Shown in pieces: positions 1 through 9,998 of a stretch of DNA of 64,000 nt. Source of the stretch: Rutstroemia sp. NJR-2017a BVV2 (lineage: Eukaryota > Ascomycota > Leotiomycetes > Helotiales > Rutstroemiaceae). Every line of letters begins with the position of its first letter. Position 1 is the stretch's first letter. Made by a program: the position numbers and the translations under genes. The stretch covers positions 682,001 to 746,000 of the forward strand of contig NJPS01000011.1 in assembly GCA_002946415.1 (NCBI GenBank), in the 5' to 3' direction. The notes beneath the pieces were generated by a model that saw only the letters and a program-made list of their open reading frames with translations, was not told where the DNA came from and did no database searches.

Positions 1-2411
1 GCATTATGTAATCATGAACGCTTGGCGTGTCGAAGGCGTGCTTTTTGTCGGTCGGTTCGATAAGAGGTACTAATTTATGTGGCGATCTTGCGTGAATTTC
101 TAGACTATATCGGCCACGAGGCTGGTTATAATTTCTAGCACTATAAGGGACCCGTAGAGCTTATGTAAAATCGGTTTGTAGAAATTAGAAGTAATAAGAG
201 CTCGATAGTGGATCTATGGTGAAGGAGTTCGATTACGCCACGAAAGGAGACTCTGCAAATCAGGCGCTAGAGCGACGATGCAAATGTAATTTTTTAGTAA
301 GATTGGTTTTTGGTGTTTAGCAGTGGCTATAAAACGTAATGTATGTAAAGGAATTAGAGATATTAATTTGTGCTTAGATTTTGAGGTGCTTAAATTCAAA
401 GTACCCTTTAGATTTCTCGGCACGGTGGGTTTCTCGCTACGTAGGGAAGGACGTTATTCGGACCTAAGTTTCGGAAAACTCTATCAACAATCCAATCTTC
501 TCCACTCTCCTAGAATTCCCAATTTGCCCGGCGTCAAAACTTCATGGTAATACTCCATGATAGTATCGTAATTCATCGATTCGTTGATATGGTATCAGCC
601 TTTTTCATATACGCTGGGCTCACACTTCACCCTTTCCTCCTGGTTCCGCCATTCTGTGCTGATCATCAGACCCAAGGACTTTCCAAAACGACGATCTTAG
701 GTCTTGGTCTGCATACTGGCCCGTCTCCTTTTCTTGTGATCGAAGCTCATCTTGTACTCGTCGGCGCCAACAGTTGAATAGTTGGTTATATACCTGCTTC
801 CTCTGGGAACTGATGTAGATAGTCGTTTGCCATGCAGAACATTGCACGGGTAGCGCTGAAGGGGTACTTATTATCGCGATTTTGATTTTCTTTGGTTTCT
901 TGGTGCACATCTTGTTTGCTGATTGGTTTTCTTTCGTAATAGAATTTTTGGCATTCGTGGAAACAATATCGGGGTGCACATGTCGATAGTAGTGTCTTCA
1001 GGGTTTCGACAGTCTTCCCACTTCACACACGTGAGCAGATGCGTTGGAGGCATGGACGAGTCTGCTGAAGTGAGAGGGATGGGGGTTGAATAGAATGTTG
1101 GATCAACTGATCGGCGGAGAGAGTGCTGGTTTGTACTTTGTATGAATATTGTCATCTTCACAATTCATGCTTGGTCTTCCGCGGGACGAGTGGGATGGAT
1201 TCATTTGCTGGGCTGGGCACGAGGCACCCCAGCGTGCCTCTAGGCTTTAGCTTACATAAGCGCATCAACGTCTACCCTCCACCCCACCATGCAAGACTTC
1301 CTTATCCTACCTAACCTTACACCTACTCCATACTTTTTAAAATTGAAGGTATCGAAACAGCAGCCAGGCCTCACCGCGAGCTAGAATCTCCGACATGTCC
1401 ATAGGAACCTTGGCGAATAGTTCCCATAAAGTCTGGGGAAAACATCTTGTAAAACACACGACTGGCTCACCTGTTGGGCCGTTACTTGGGTAATGATTTA
1501 TCTCACTTACTATTGCTTCACGGTAGTCAAGCGCGAGGGTGCCGCTCTATCGAAAATTATGCACAAATGCTAAGAGATTGATTGTATTTATCAGATGGGT
1601 TAACCAAAACTATGCGCCTCCCCCGGGCTATCAACGCAGGTCGATCCCAGCCTCCCCCCCCCTAGCCGAAACACAGCCAACATAGTTGCCGATCACATTC
1701 ACAGATCCTCCTATAACCTCCTCAGGTTCCTTCCGCTTCATTGGGTAGCTGATTCCGAACCTCGATTGTCATACGTTCCTCTGATTGCATGGTGGCTAGC
1801 CCATCGGTCCAAATGGCAAACGCGTAAGCTGTCCGTTGCTCTTCAACGAAACTTAGAACGCCGCTTGAGATCCATTCCGTAAACTATCCTACTTTGGTGC
1901 AGTAAGAGTTTGTTTCGGTTGCTTTGAGGTGGGAATCGATCACGAGTGAGACTTTGATGTCATGTCGCAGATGGTATTGGTTGTGAAATTGGGAGGTTCG
2001 CGGAACAAATGGGGCATACTAGGCTGCTGAAAAGGGGTACGAGGCGTGGCGATTGACACTAGTTTGAGGACAGAAAGACAGCCGGCGGAAGACAGCACGT
2101 GAAAGATAATTGAGAGATAGTAATTGAGAGATAGTAATTGAGAGATAGTAATTGAGAGATAGTAATTGAAAGAGCGTAGGTGAAAGACCGGAGCGAGAGA
2201 CCGTAGGGCATGGCAGTCCGTGAAAGATAAACAGCAGGTGAACGACGGCAGGTGGAAGACAGTAGGCGAAAGACAGTCGGCGAATCTCCAGACGAAACAA
2301 CGAAAGAATATTTTATCCATACATGTGGGATGACTTCTGTCTCCGGAGGTGTATGGGACCGGTTCGTTGTGTTATGTCCATTCTAACTGGGATGTTCCTA
2401 AGCTATTCGCC
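1..2411. other. Gene-free left edge
   Basis: I see no convincing gene here. Open frames are short, lack family similarity and overlap in several frames. The only structure noted is the tandem repeat near 2108-2170 (listed separately) and a degenerate GAAAGAC-rich repeat continuing to about 2290. Confidence 0.6.
2108..2170. repeat. 14-bp minisatellite, about four copies
   Basis: The unit ATTGAGAGATAGTA repeats about four times head to tail. It is followed by a looser series of GTGAAAGAC / GGCGAAAGACAGT motifs to about 2290, which looks like an older, diverged part of the same repeat. Overlapping open frames on the minus strand here are made of this repeat and are not taken as genes. Confidence 0.85.
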
Positions 2412-3017
2412 TTATTGCCGGTTCAATTCCAGCTTCTTGAGTTCAAATTCGTGCTCTTCTTTGCTCATACTCAACTCGTGTTTCATGAAAGCAATGGCCA
2501 GGAAGACAACGACAGCGAGGAGACAAGCTACCGTCACTGTCTGTATAAATGAGTTCGACCTGTCTGCAAGTGTGAACACAAATGCCATAGTTGCCATTAG
2601 ATAGATTGCAAGCAACGTATAGAACGTATAGACATTGAGATTCAGAAAAACAATCGCCACAATAACACTCCCAAAAAACAAGACGAAGTAGAGATGTTCA
2701 ATCCGCGAAAAGAGCAATATCTGAGGTATATCGAAAGCTTTGAGGATGAGATAAAGCTCGTGAAGCTGTTCGATGGCCCACATGATTACATCACGGATGT
2801 ATGGAAGACACCACGCAAATACTTTTGTTGCTAGGATAATGACGAGGGCGACAGAAGTATAAATTCTGAAGAAGTTGCTTCTAATTATCCCAAGGTGTGT
2901 CAGAATGCGATGAATTGTAGAGGAAGGAGCCACCTCGACATTTACAAGAGTAGGCCTGTCTATAGAGGCCGGTAGGTCTCCTGTATTAGTAGCAGGATTG
3001 CTGCTCGAGGAGTCCAT
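2412..3017 (-). CDS. Hypothetical multi-pass membrane protein (201 aa)
   Basis: Single-exon frame from ATG at 3017 to a stop at 2412. The first 35 residues are Ser/Thr/Pro-rich and hydrophilic. They are followed by at least four hydrophobic stretches (roughly residues 50-75, 100-125, 127-150 and 160-177). The last 25 residues (ending SKEEHEFELKKLELNRQ) form a charged, helical-looking tail. I do not recognise a family. The next gene on the same strand, 4677-5510, has the same plan: an MDS start, a Ser/Thr-rich head, several membrane segments and a charged Met/Leu/Glu-rich tail. The two may be diverged tandem paralogues. The length, single frame and composition support a real gene, but no catalytic motif is visible. 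Confidence 0.55.
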   Translation of the reverse strand: MDSSSSNPATNTGDLPASIDRPTLVNVEVAPSSTIHRILTHLGIIRSNFFRIYTSVALVIILATKVFAWCLPYIRDVIMWAIEQLHELYLILKAFDIPQILLFSRIEHLYFVLFFGSVIVAIVFLNLNVYTFYTLLAIYLMATMAFVFTLADRSNSFIQTVTVACLLAVVVFLAIAFMKHELSMSKEEHEFELKKLELNRQ

Positions 3018-4676
3018 GGTGGAGTTTTGAGAGTGAAGGAGATGCTAACCGAGTTACAGGCTAACAGCAGACCTAGATATTTTCTAACGAAGCTTTTTGA
3101 AGGAATAAGTTATTCGACTTTGTTTCGTGCATTGATGTTAGTCTGTCGCCAGATAGTAGTGCTCTAGAGATAAACAGTTGGCAAAATACTTGGTGGCTTT
3201 CGAATCTTTGATGATTTGTTTGAAAATAATTTAGAAATCACTGAGAGTGTTGGCTCTAGATATACACAAAACTTCAATATTGTTCAAAGTCTCCTTTTTG
3301 TTCAATATGTTGTTCAATATGCTGTTTGATACAGAAACGATTGAATGCATAGCATTGTTTGGAACTGTTCGGACATGTAGTTATGTTGGTTAAACGAGAT
3401 CAAATGGGCTTAGACTACGGAAGGGCATTGCAAGGGCTAATTGAATGTACGACATAGGGCTGAAATGAGGGCATTCAGAGAAATAGCTAGATCCGTAGTT
3501 GTACGGAAGAGCTGGGTATTTAAGCACCCAGCTCGTTCCCATCTTTTAAGAGAATCAGACTTTTATCAAACACTGCATCAGATCACTTATTTGAGGTGAT
3601 ATTATGCCACGGTTGAGTAGTCAACCCACAAGTTAGCTCTCTGACCCTACCTACAGGTAGACACTGTACCTTATGATCACGCGCACACCACATTGTATCC
3701 ACTTGTCAACCGGCGGAGGAGGGCCTTCAATCAAAGGTTGCCAGGTTGGCTCCACCCGCTTTAAGCATGAAAGGTTTTCTAGTTAATCAGACATATATAC
3801 TCTTCTTCCCATAGCTTCGCACGGCTCTAGACCTTTAGGGAGGTGATAGGATAGACCTACTGTTCTGCAAAATAGGTAAATGCCGCCCCCTAGACAAAAC
3901 TCACAACTATCTCTCCTATACAACTAGCCCTCGTAGCAATGGGCAGTAGAGTCTTTGTAACAACCTCGTCTTCTTTATGATAGGACTATTCAGTCTATTC
4001 TGACCGGGAAAGTCCAAGACAATCGACCTCGGTAAGCACGAATGGGATATTGCAATTGATGGAAAATTTCGAATGTAAAGTAGTACCTGGAACGTCATGA
4101 AATTTATTATCACTTGGAGCAAAATTTGGGGAAATCTTTATGTTCGAACATGTTTATTTGCAAATGCTGTCTTGGAATTCGATTTGATATTCTGCTCTGA
4201 AATAGATAAGAGAATTCGACTGTTGTGGCCAAAAAAGAGAAAGTTATCGGAGGTTTCTGTCGCCTTTTTTTCTGGGTTTTCGATATTTAAAAAAGAATTG
4301 ATTGATGAATCGTGAAAAGTTAGCTGTAAAATGTTGCGATCAAGACAAGAGACTGGTGAAAATCCAAATGAAAATTGCTGGTCGATGTATTCGTGTATTG
4401 AATCCCAACACACGGTTCTGGGTATGATGAGATACGTCGACACAGCGCAAAAGGCAAAGCTGGGGGAGATGTCAGTCTTGAATGCGAGAAGAGTTTCATA
4501 CGCTTGGAATGGATTACCTTGATTCTTTCGAAGGTGAAATAATATGAGAACGATAGCCTTCGAGCTAGATGTTGCTCCGAGTCGTCAAAATTGATTTCTC
4601 TTCATCATGCATAGGACAGTGCCTTTGCTTCGCCTTATCCAAGGACCCAGTTATATGAGAATTGAGACTTCATCTT
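3018..4676. other. Intergenic, no gene seen
   Basis: AT-rich spacer of about 1.7 kb between the two hypothetical membrane protein genes. Short frames around 4097-4522 have no recognisable product. No RNA gene or repeat stands out. Confidence 0.6.
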
Positions 4677-5510
4677 TCAAAGCTCCTTCTTTGGGTTTGT
4701 TTCGATGTTTCTTTCCTTTTCTTCACATCTATTCTGGCGGCTGGCCAGTTCTTTGGCTAGTCCTGTCCCCGACTTCATGTCAATCCTGGCGATCTCTATC
4801 CCCTTATTCATATCCATCTTCGCCACCTCTATCCCATGATTCATCTCTAGGTTCATCCTGGCTATCTCTAGGTTCATCTTGCGATCTTCGTGTAGCTGGT
4901 AGCCTAACAAAGCAAACACGGAGAAAATGAAAACAGAAACAATCGTAGAACGCGATCCCAGATTCAAGCGAATGGAATTCGAGTGGAGTACTGCCAAGAA
5001 AAGCACAGGGAACAAAAATATCAAATTTGATCCGTTGATCGCTAAGAAGATAACGGCTGCAAATGACAGAATGATGACCAGATTTTGGTTCATCTGGGCT
5101 GACCCGACTGTACATAAGTATACTAGGAAACCACCGAAGTGGCTAACAGCATTCATTGTAGCCATAGCTGAGTCCATGACGATGTAATGAGCCTTGTCGA
5201 CGAAGTTATCGTTGATATGTCTAGGAATATTGGCAAGAAAACGAAGAATCCGAAAAAGAACGTAGGTGTTAATTCTGTAGGAGCCTTCGATAGCTTCGGA
5301 ATTTGCCTGGTTCGGAGTGTTGATGAGAGTAGGAGAAGATTGGGACGCAGTTGTAGGAGTCTCTTTGGGTTGCTCATCGGTATATATCTCCGCATCTCCC
5401 GTAGCGATGATAAGGCTTCCTTGCTCTCTTGTAGCATGAGAATTATACTCTGTAGTAGTAGATTTTTCATGTTCTGTATTGACAGAATTTTCGTCCCGTA
5501 CGGAGTCCAT
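4677..5510 (-). CDS. Hypothetical membrane protein with 11-residue repeat tail (277 aa)
   Basis: Single-exon frame from ATG at 5510. Residues 1-80 are polar and Thr/Ser/Glu-rich. Hydrophobic segments follow at about residues 120-140, 147-165, 166-185 and 190-205. The tail from about residue 212 to 255 is built of four 11-residue units (MNLEIARMNLE, MNHGIEVAKMD, MNKGIEIARID, MKSGTGLAKEL). This hendecad spacing is typical of amphipathic helices or coiled coils; a short DNA duplication (CTAGGTTCATC...) underlies it at about 4746-4877. The final 20 residues are Lys/Glu-rich. No known family was recognised. The topology matches the gene at 2412-3017, so a tandem paralogue pair is likely. A role in membrane shaping or oligomerisation is only a guess. 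Confidence 0.6.
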   Translation of the reverse strand: MDSVRDENSVNTEHEKSTTTEYNSHATREQGSLIIATGDAEIYTDEQPKETPTTASQSSPTLINTPNQANSEAIEGSYRINTYVLFRILRFLANIPRHINDNFVDKAHYIVMDSAMATMNAVSHFGGFLVYLCTVGSAQMNQNLVIILSFAAVIFLAINGSNLIFLFPVLFLAVLHSNSIRLNLGSRSTIVSVFIFSVFALLGYQLHEDRKMNLEIARMNLEMNHGIEVAKMDMNKGIEIARIDMKSGTGLAKELASRQNRCEEKERNIETNPKKEL

Positions 5511-6681
5511 GGTGAATTGCTAAAAGCGAATATGATGCTGATGCTCCGGTAGTTGATTAGTCAGTAGTAGGGATAGATATATTTCAGGATCGTATATTGT
5601 TTCGAGGAAGTTGTTTGGGTAAATATGAGTTGTTCGCGGAGAACAAATTGAGAACGCAACAAAGGAAATATCCAATCCCTGCTCTTTGTCCAATAGAAGA
5701 CCACTCTGTCTCTCCTTTGGTGAATTTTAAACACAGCAAAAGTAGAGATTATGATCAATACGACAATACCGGTGAATCATTGAGACCCAATAGATTTGGG
5801 CGAGTAAGGGAAAGAAATTCACTGATTCGCAGGTAGTAGCAGCATAGAGATGTTGCCCCGTGGCATCCTAACGCGCTTGTACCACCAGAGAATTTCTCTT
5901 CATTCACCATCCTCATTGATTTCGGAACTGATAGTACATTCTGCTTACAGCTCGCAGGCCCACTGTGTGTGTTTCATAGTAAATTTAACAGTGAATAAGG
6001 TCACCATCCATTCGAAAGACACACAGAATAATGGTGAGTCGTTGGTGACCAAAGAACTTAGAACCCTGCAATGATGAAATCCAGTCTCTACTACTCTAGA
6101 AGAGGCTTGGTTGCGAACCTAACCACAGAGTGAATTATGGTAACTACCCACTGATCATACCGGACAAGGTCCGGTATGTGCCATGCCTGCTAGAGTTGCT
6201 GGGTGGGCTGAAGAGCTGGGGAAACCCACTCACGGATCCCCGTCTTGCAGTTTAGACTAGGTCGACGTGTGGGTGATACTAATCACCAAGGGTAAGCTCG
6301 GAGTACAGAAATCGAGAAGTGAATACAACACAGAATGCAAGTAGGTTAGTGCTAGTTCCATAGAGAGAGTCACAACCTATCGAAGTTTGAGCGTTACGCT
6401 TTGGTCCCGGTCGCAGATGAAGTGCTGCTTTCGGTACACCGCCAGCCGTTTAGAAGCTTTCTTCCATAATTAACCAGAAATTCGACCAATTGTGGCTAGT
6501 GTCTTTCAGAGTAGGTGAGAATATTGGGGAAGCGTGAAGTCGAAAGCGATAAAAGTGCAGAAACTGTCTCCTAGAATCCCTGGCGAGGAGAAGACTCAGA
6601 AGAGGGCTCTACAGAGAATCTGTCAGTCAAATAAGTAAATACTATTTGCTCATATCATGATTTTATTCGTCAGCTATTCCC
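5511..6681. other. Intergenic, contains a perfect inverted repeat
   Basis: No gene is supported in this 1.2-kb stretch. It lies downstream of the beta-glucosidase gene (minus strand) and upstream of the membrane protein gene. The notable element is the 23-bp inverted repeat at 6155-6177. Confidence 0.6.
6155..6177. repeat. Perfect 10-bp inverted repeat with 3-nt loop
   Basis: CATACCGGAC, AAG, GTCCGGTATG: two 10-base arms are exact reverse complements around a 3-base spacer. It could be a dimeric transcription factor site (the core holds CCGGAC/GTCCGG) or a transcribed hairpin. Nothing nearby decides between these. Confidence 0.85.
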
Positions 6682-9341
6682 TTACAAACCATTCCACCAT
6701 GTAGTTCTCTCAACATTAAAAGTTCCTTTCAACTCGCCAGCGCCTTCCTCACTTGTACTGCCTACGATAACCTCGTAGTTATCCTTCTCCACAATCCAAG
6801 CCTCTCGGACCTCATCCCAAAATGCTGCTGCATACTTTATATCTAGCTTAACTTCAACCTCTTTCTCCTCCCCCTTTTCCAATGAAACTTTCGTGAAACC
6901 TTTCAGTTCCTTCTTCGGTCTCCTTATCGATGGGTTCTCTTGCCGAACATAAACTTGCACGACTTCTTTCCCTGAAATCTCTCCTAGATTCTTGACTTTT
7001 ACGCTGACGCTAAGTTCGCTCCCATCTGAGGACTTTTCGATACTCAGGTTACTCAGTTCGAAGGTGGTGTAGCTCAATCCATGTCCAAAGGGGAAGTTCA
7101 CAGGCAGGTTTAGTGCTTCGTACCATCTGTAACCCATATAGACATCTTCGCCATAAATCACTCTCCCCCTCTCTGACCGGAAGCTTAAAAATGCTGGGTT
7201 ATCTTCGATGCGTTTGGGGAACGATAGCGGTAGTTTGGCGGATGGATTAACATTTCCGAAGATGATATCAGCAATCGCATTTCCTGTTTCATTGCCTCCA
7301 TACCAAGCCTGTAGAAGGGCAGGGGTGCTGTCAAGGAATGGGAGAGCAACAGGTGTTCCCGACTGAATGACGACGGCGGTATTAGGATTCGTTTGGGTGA
7401 GGGTTGAAATAAGTTTGTTCATGTGATGTGGGAGGCCAAAGATCTCGCGATCGGTTCCTTCACCTTCCCAATCCGCCTGTAAAACATAAATTAGTTACTA
7501 TGCGATTGTGCTGAAGATGGAGAACTCACATTTAATCCAGCACAAATGATGACCTGATCAGCCTGCTTCGCTAGTTCTGCCGCATGGGCAATCTCCTCAT
7601 CTGCATCAATGACTTTCGCTCCGCCAAGTCGAACTGCCCCACCACCAGAAAGAACGTTATTTCCCCGATCCAGCTTACACGTAGGGGAGCTTCCGAATTC
7701 GATCTTGAGATGATATGTCTGTCCCTTCTTTAGCGAGATAACACCCTTCTCCTCCACCGTTCCGCAGGAGAAGAACATGGTGCCTCTCGTTTGTTTTGTG
7801 GAGTTGTCGATTACCAATTCCCCATCAACGTAGAGATTTGCGGTCCCATAAACTCCTAATCCCAGTTCGAAATCACAATCTTCTTCGGCAGTCATGTAAC
7901 CTTCGATATCCGCCCACCACAACGCGTTCTTCAATTTGGGGCAATTATAATCCATCATCAAAAGCTCTGTCTTCGTAAGAATTATTTCGTCTGCCAGTTC
8001 GCGACTTTCGGCATCTGGAGGGTCATTGTAGGCTTTAAATGAGACACCAGTTTCGCCAGTGCTCGTCTTAAGAAGCAGGCCAATAAGCGGAAGTTCTTTG
8101 TGGGCGTAGCATCCTACAGTGTAGAGCGGATCTGATTCTAGTTGTGCAGTAATTCCATCGAAAGGAGTGACCGCGTAATATGCTGCCAGAGATGCCGACC
8201 CACCACCGTGATAAGTTGCAGTTTTTGCATTTGGGCCTACAATCAAAGTCTGCGTATATTAGCTCAATTGTCGTTCATTATGAATGAAAAACTTTACCTT
8301 CTTATCTTTCTTCAACGGAAGCACGTTATTCTCGTTTTTCAGGAGTACAATTGAGTCCGCCCCAATTTCTCTCAGAAGGGCAGCAGTCTCGGGCGTATTC
8401 GCTGTCTTCTCCTCCGCATGCTCCGGAATTTTTGCGTCTGCGCAGCGATTCACCAGCTTGAGCACATTTCTTGCTCTCTCATCCAAAGTATGTTGAGGCA
8501 CCTTGCCCACTCCAACAGCCTGTATCAACATCTCACCTCTCCACTTAGTTGATCCAGGCATTTCCAAATCAAGACCAGCATTTGCTGCTCCAGATGTCGA
8601 ATAGGTACCCCACCAATCACTCATAATACAACCATCCCATCCCCATTCCACTCTTAGGATATCACCAATTATTCTCTTATTCTCACTCACATGCAGACCA
8701 TTAATTTTGTTGTAAGCAGTCATAAAACAACCCGGTCTTGACTCCTTTACCACCAACTGGAATGGCAGTAGGTATAACTCCCGTAAAGCTCTCTCAGTGA
8801 TGATAACGTTGACTGCATTCCGTTCATGTTCTTGGTCATTACAGACGAAGTGCTTTATCGTAGCCACCACACCTGTCTCCTGGATCCCATTCACAAGAGC
8901 AGCCGCACCTAGTCCAGCCAGGTAAGGATCTTCACCGAAAGATTCGAATCCACGACCCCCAAGTGGAGAACGCTGCATATTGATCGTAGGACCTAGGATC
9001 ACGTGGGTTCCTTTCGCCTTTGCTTCTTCTCCCATGAGAACGCCAGCGCGATGGAGGAGATCTTTATCCCATGTGGCTCCCAGAGCAGTCCCATTGGGAA
9101 AACAGGCGGCAGTCGTGCCATTGAAAAACTTGGTTCCACGAACACCGTTTGGTCCATCGGAGACACGAATGGATGGAACTTTGTGATTGGGAATAGCGGT
9201 AGTATGCCACCAGTCGGCACCTATAGAGGTGAGAATTTCGAAACCTATGAGGAGTAGAGGAAACAAACCTGCCAGCAGAGAGACTTTCTCTACGTTGTTG
9301 AGTTTTGATAAAACATCTTCTACGTCAATTCTATTCGTCAT
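6682..9341 (-). CDS. GH3 beta-glucosidase with PA14 domain (about 836 aa)
   Basis: Hydrolyses terminal beta-D-glucosyl residues from cello- and other beta-gluco-oligosaccharides. Exons read 9341-9269, 9220-8298, 8249-7530 and 7476-6682; the introns are 48, 48 and 53 nt, and the first is in frame but clearly splices LLAG to ADWW. The N-terminal GH3 barrel carries the substrate-binding KHFVCNDQE motif (about residue 147) and the catalytic nucleophile Asp in MSDWWGTYS (about residue 226). A PA14-type insert lies within exon 3 (about residues 390-540), then the second GH3 domain and a C-terminal fibronectin-III-like domain ending [11 protein letters not shown]. There is no N-terminal signal peptide, so the enzyme is probably intracellular, as in the bglI/bglK-type Aspergillus enzymes. 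Length agrees with that subfamily. Confidence 0.93.
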
Positions 9342-9998
9342 CTTGATGGTCTAACCTCAACTCCGTGTTTTCCAAATGCAAAATCTATGGTGAAAAGTAT
9401 CAAGGAGAAACCAATATTATATCACATTTCGGAGTGATACCAAACAGGGAAGGACGGAGGGAGTCATGAATGTCATGGAACGTCGGGCCTGCATCACCGG
9501 TCTGCTCTTACTCTTCGGATAATGTGATTCTCCGCAGTTGCCAGCGCTGTACAGTCTATCTCGGCGCGATAATTGGTTTAGGAGGAACGGAGCGGGGTAA
9601 ACTTCGGAGAAACATCGGTAAAACTAGATGGAAGGAGATCTTCCATTCTCGATCTGATGTGAGTACGTGGGGTCGAACTGTGGCCAAGTGGGCCCGTTGA
9701 AGTTGTGGGGGATCTTTCGGCATATTCACCTACGAGAGTGGATATTGAGATACGGTAAATTCTCGGGGAAATGACCAATGCGGTTGTTCGTGCTTGGATA
9801 GTACGACGGGCCTCAGATCTCTTGTAGCTAGCTCTGTCGAGTCGCCAGCTGCAACCAGAAGCCGCTTAGGAAATAGTGGCACTGTTGGAACAGGGCCGAG
9901 GGAAAATATCACATGTTCATTATCTCGTAATTGGTATATCCATACATAGGCAAGCATATCCATAAATCCGTGCGGGAGACATAAGATGCAAAAATTAT
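9342..9998. other. Intergenic between GH3 and MCM2 genes
   Basis: About 650 bp serving as the upstream region of the GH3 gene and the downstream region of MCM2. Small frames here lack similarity to anything I know. No distinct regulatory motif was identified. Confidence 0.6.

Noticed and set aside
1940..2320. Overlapping minus-strand frames rich in Leu, Ser and Tyr
   Set aside because: They are direct translations of the tandem repeat in two frames, which is expected of a repeat whose unit has no stop, and not evidence of a gene.
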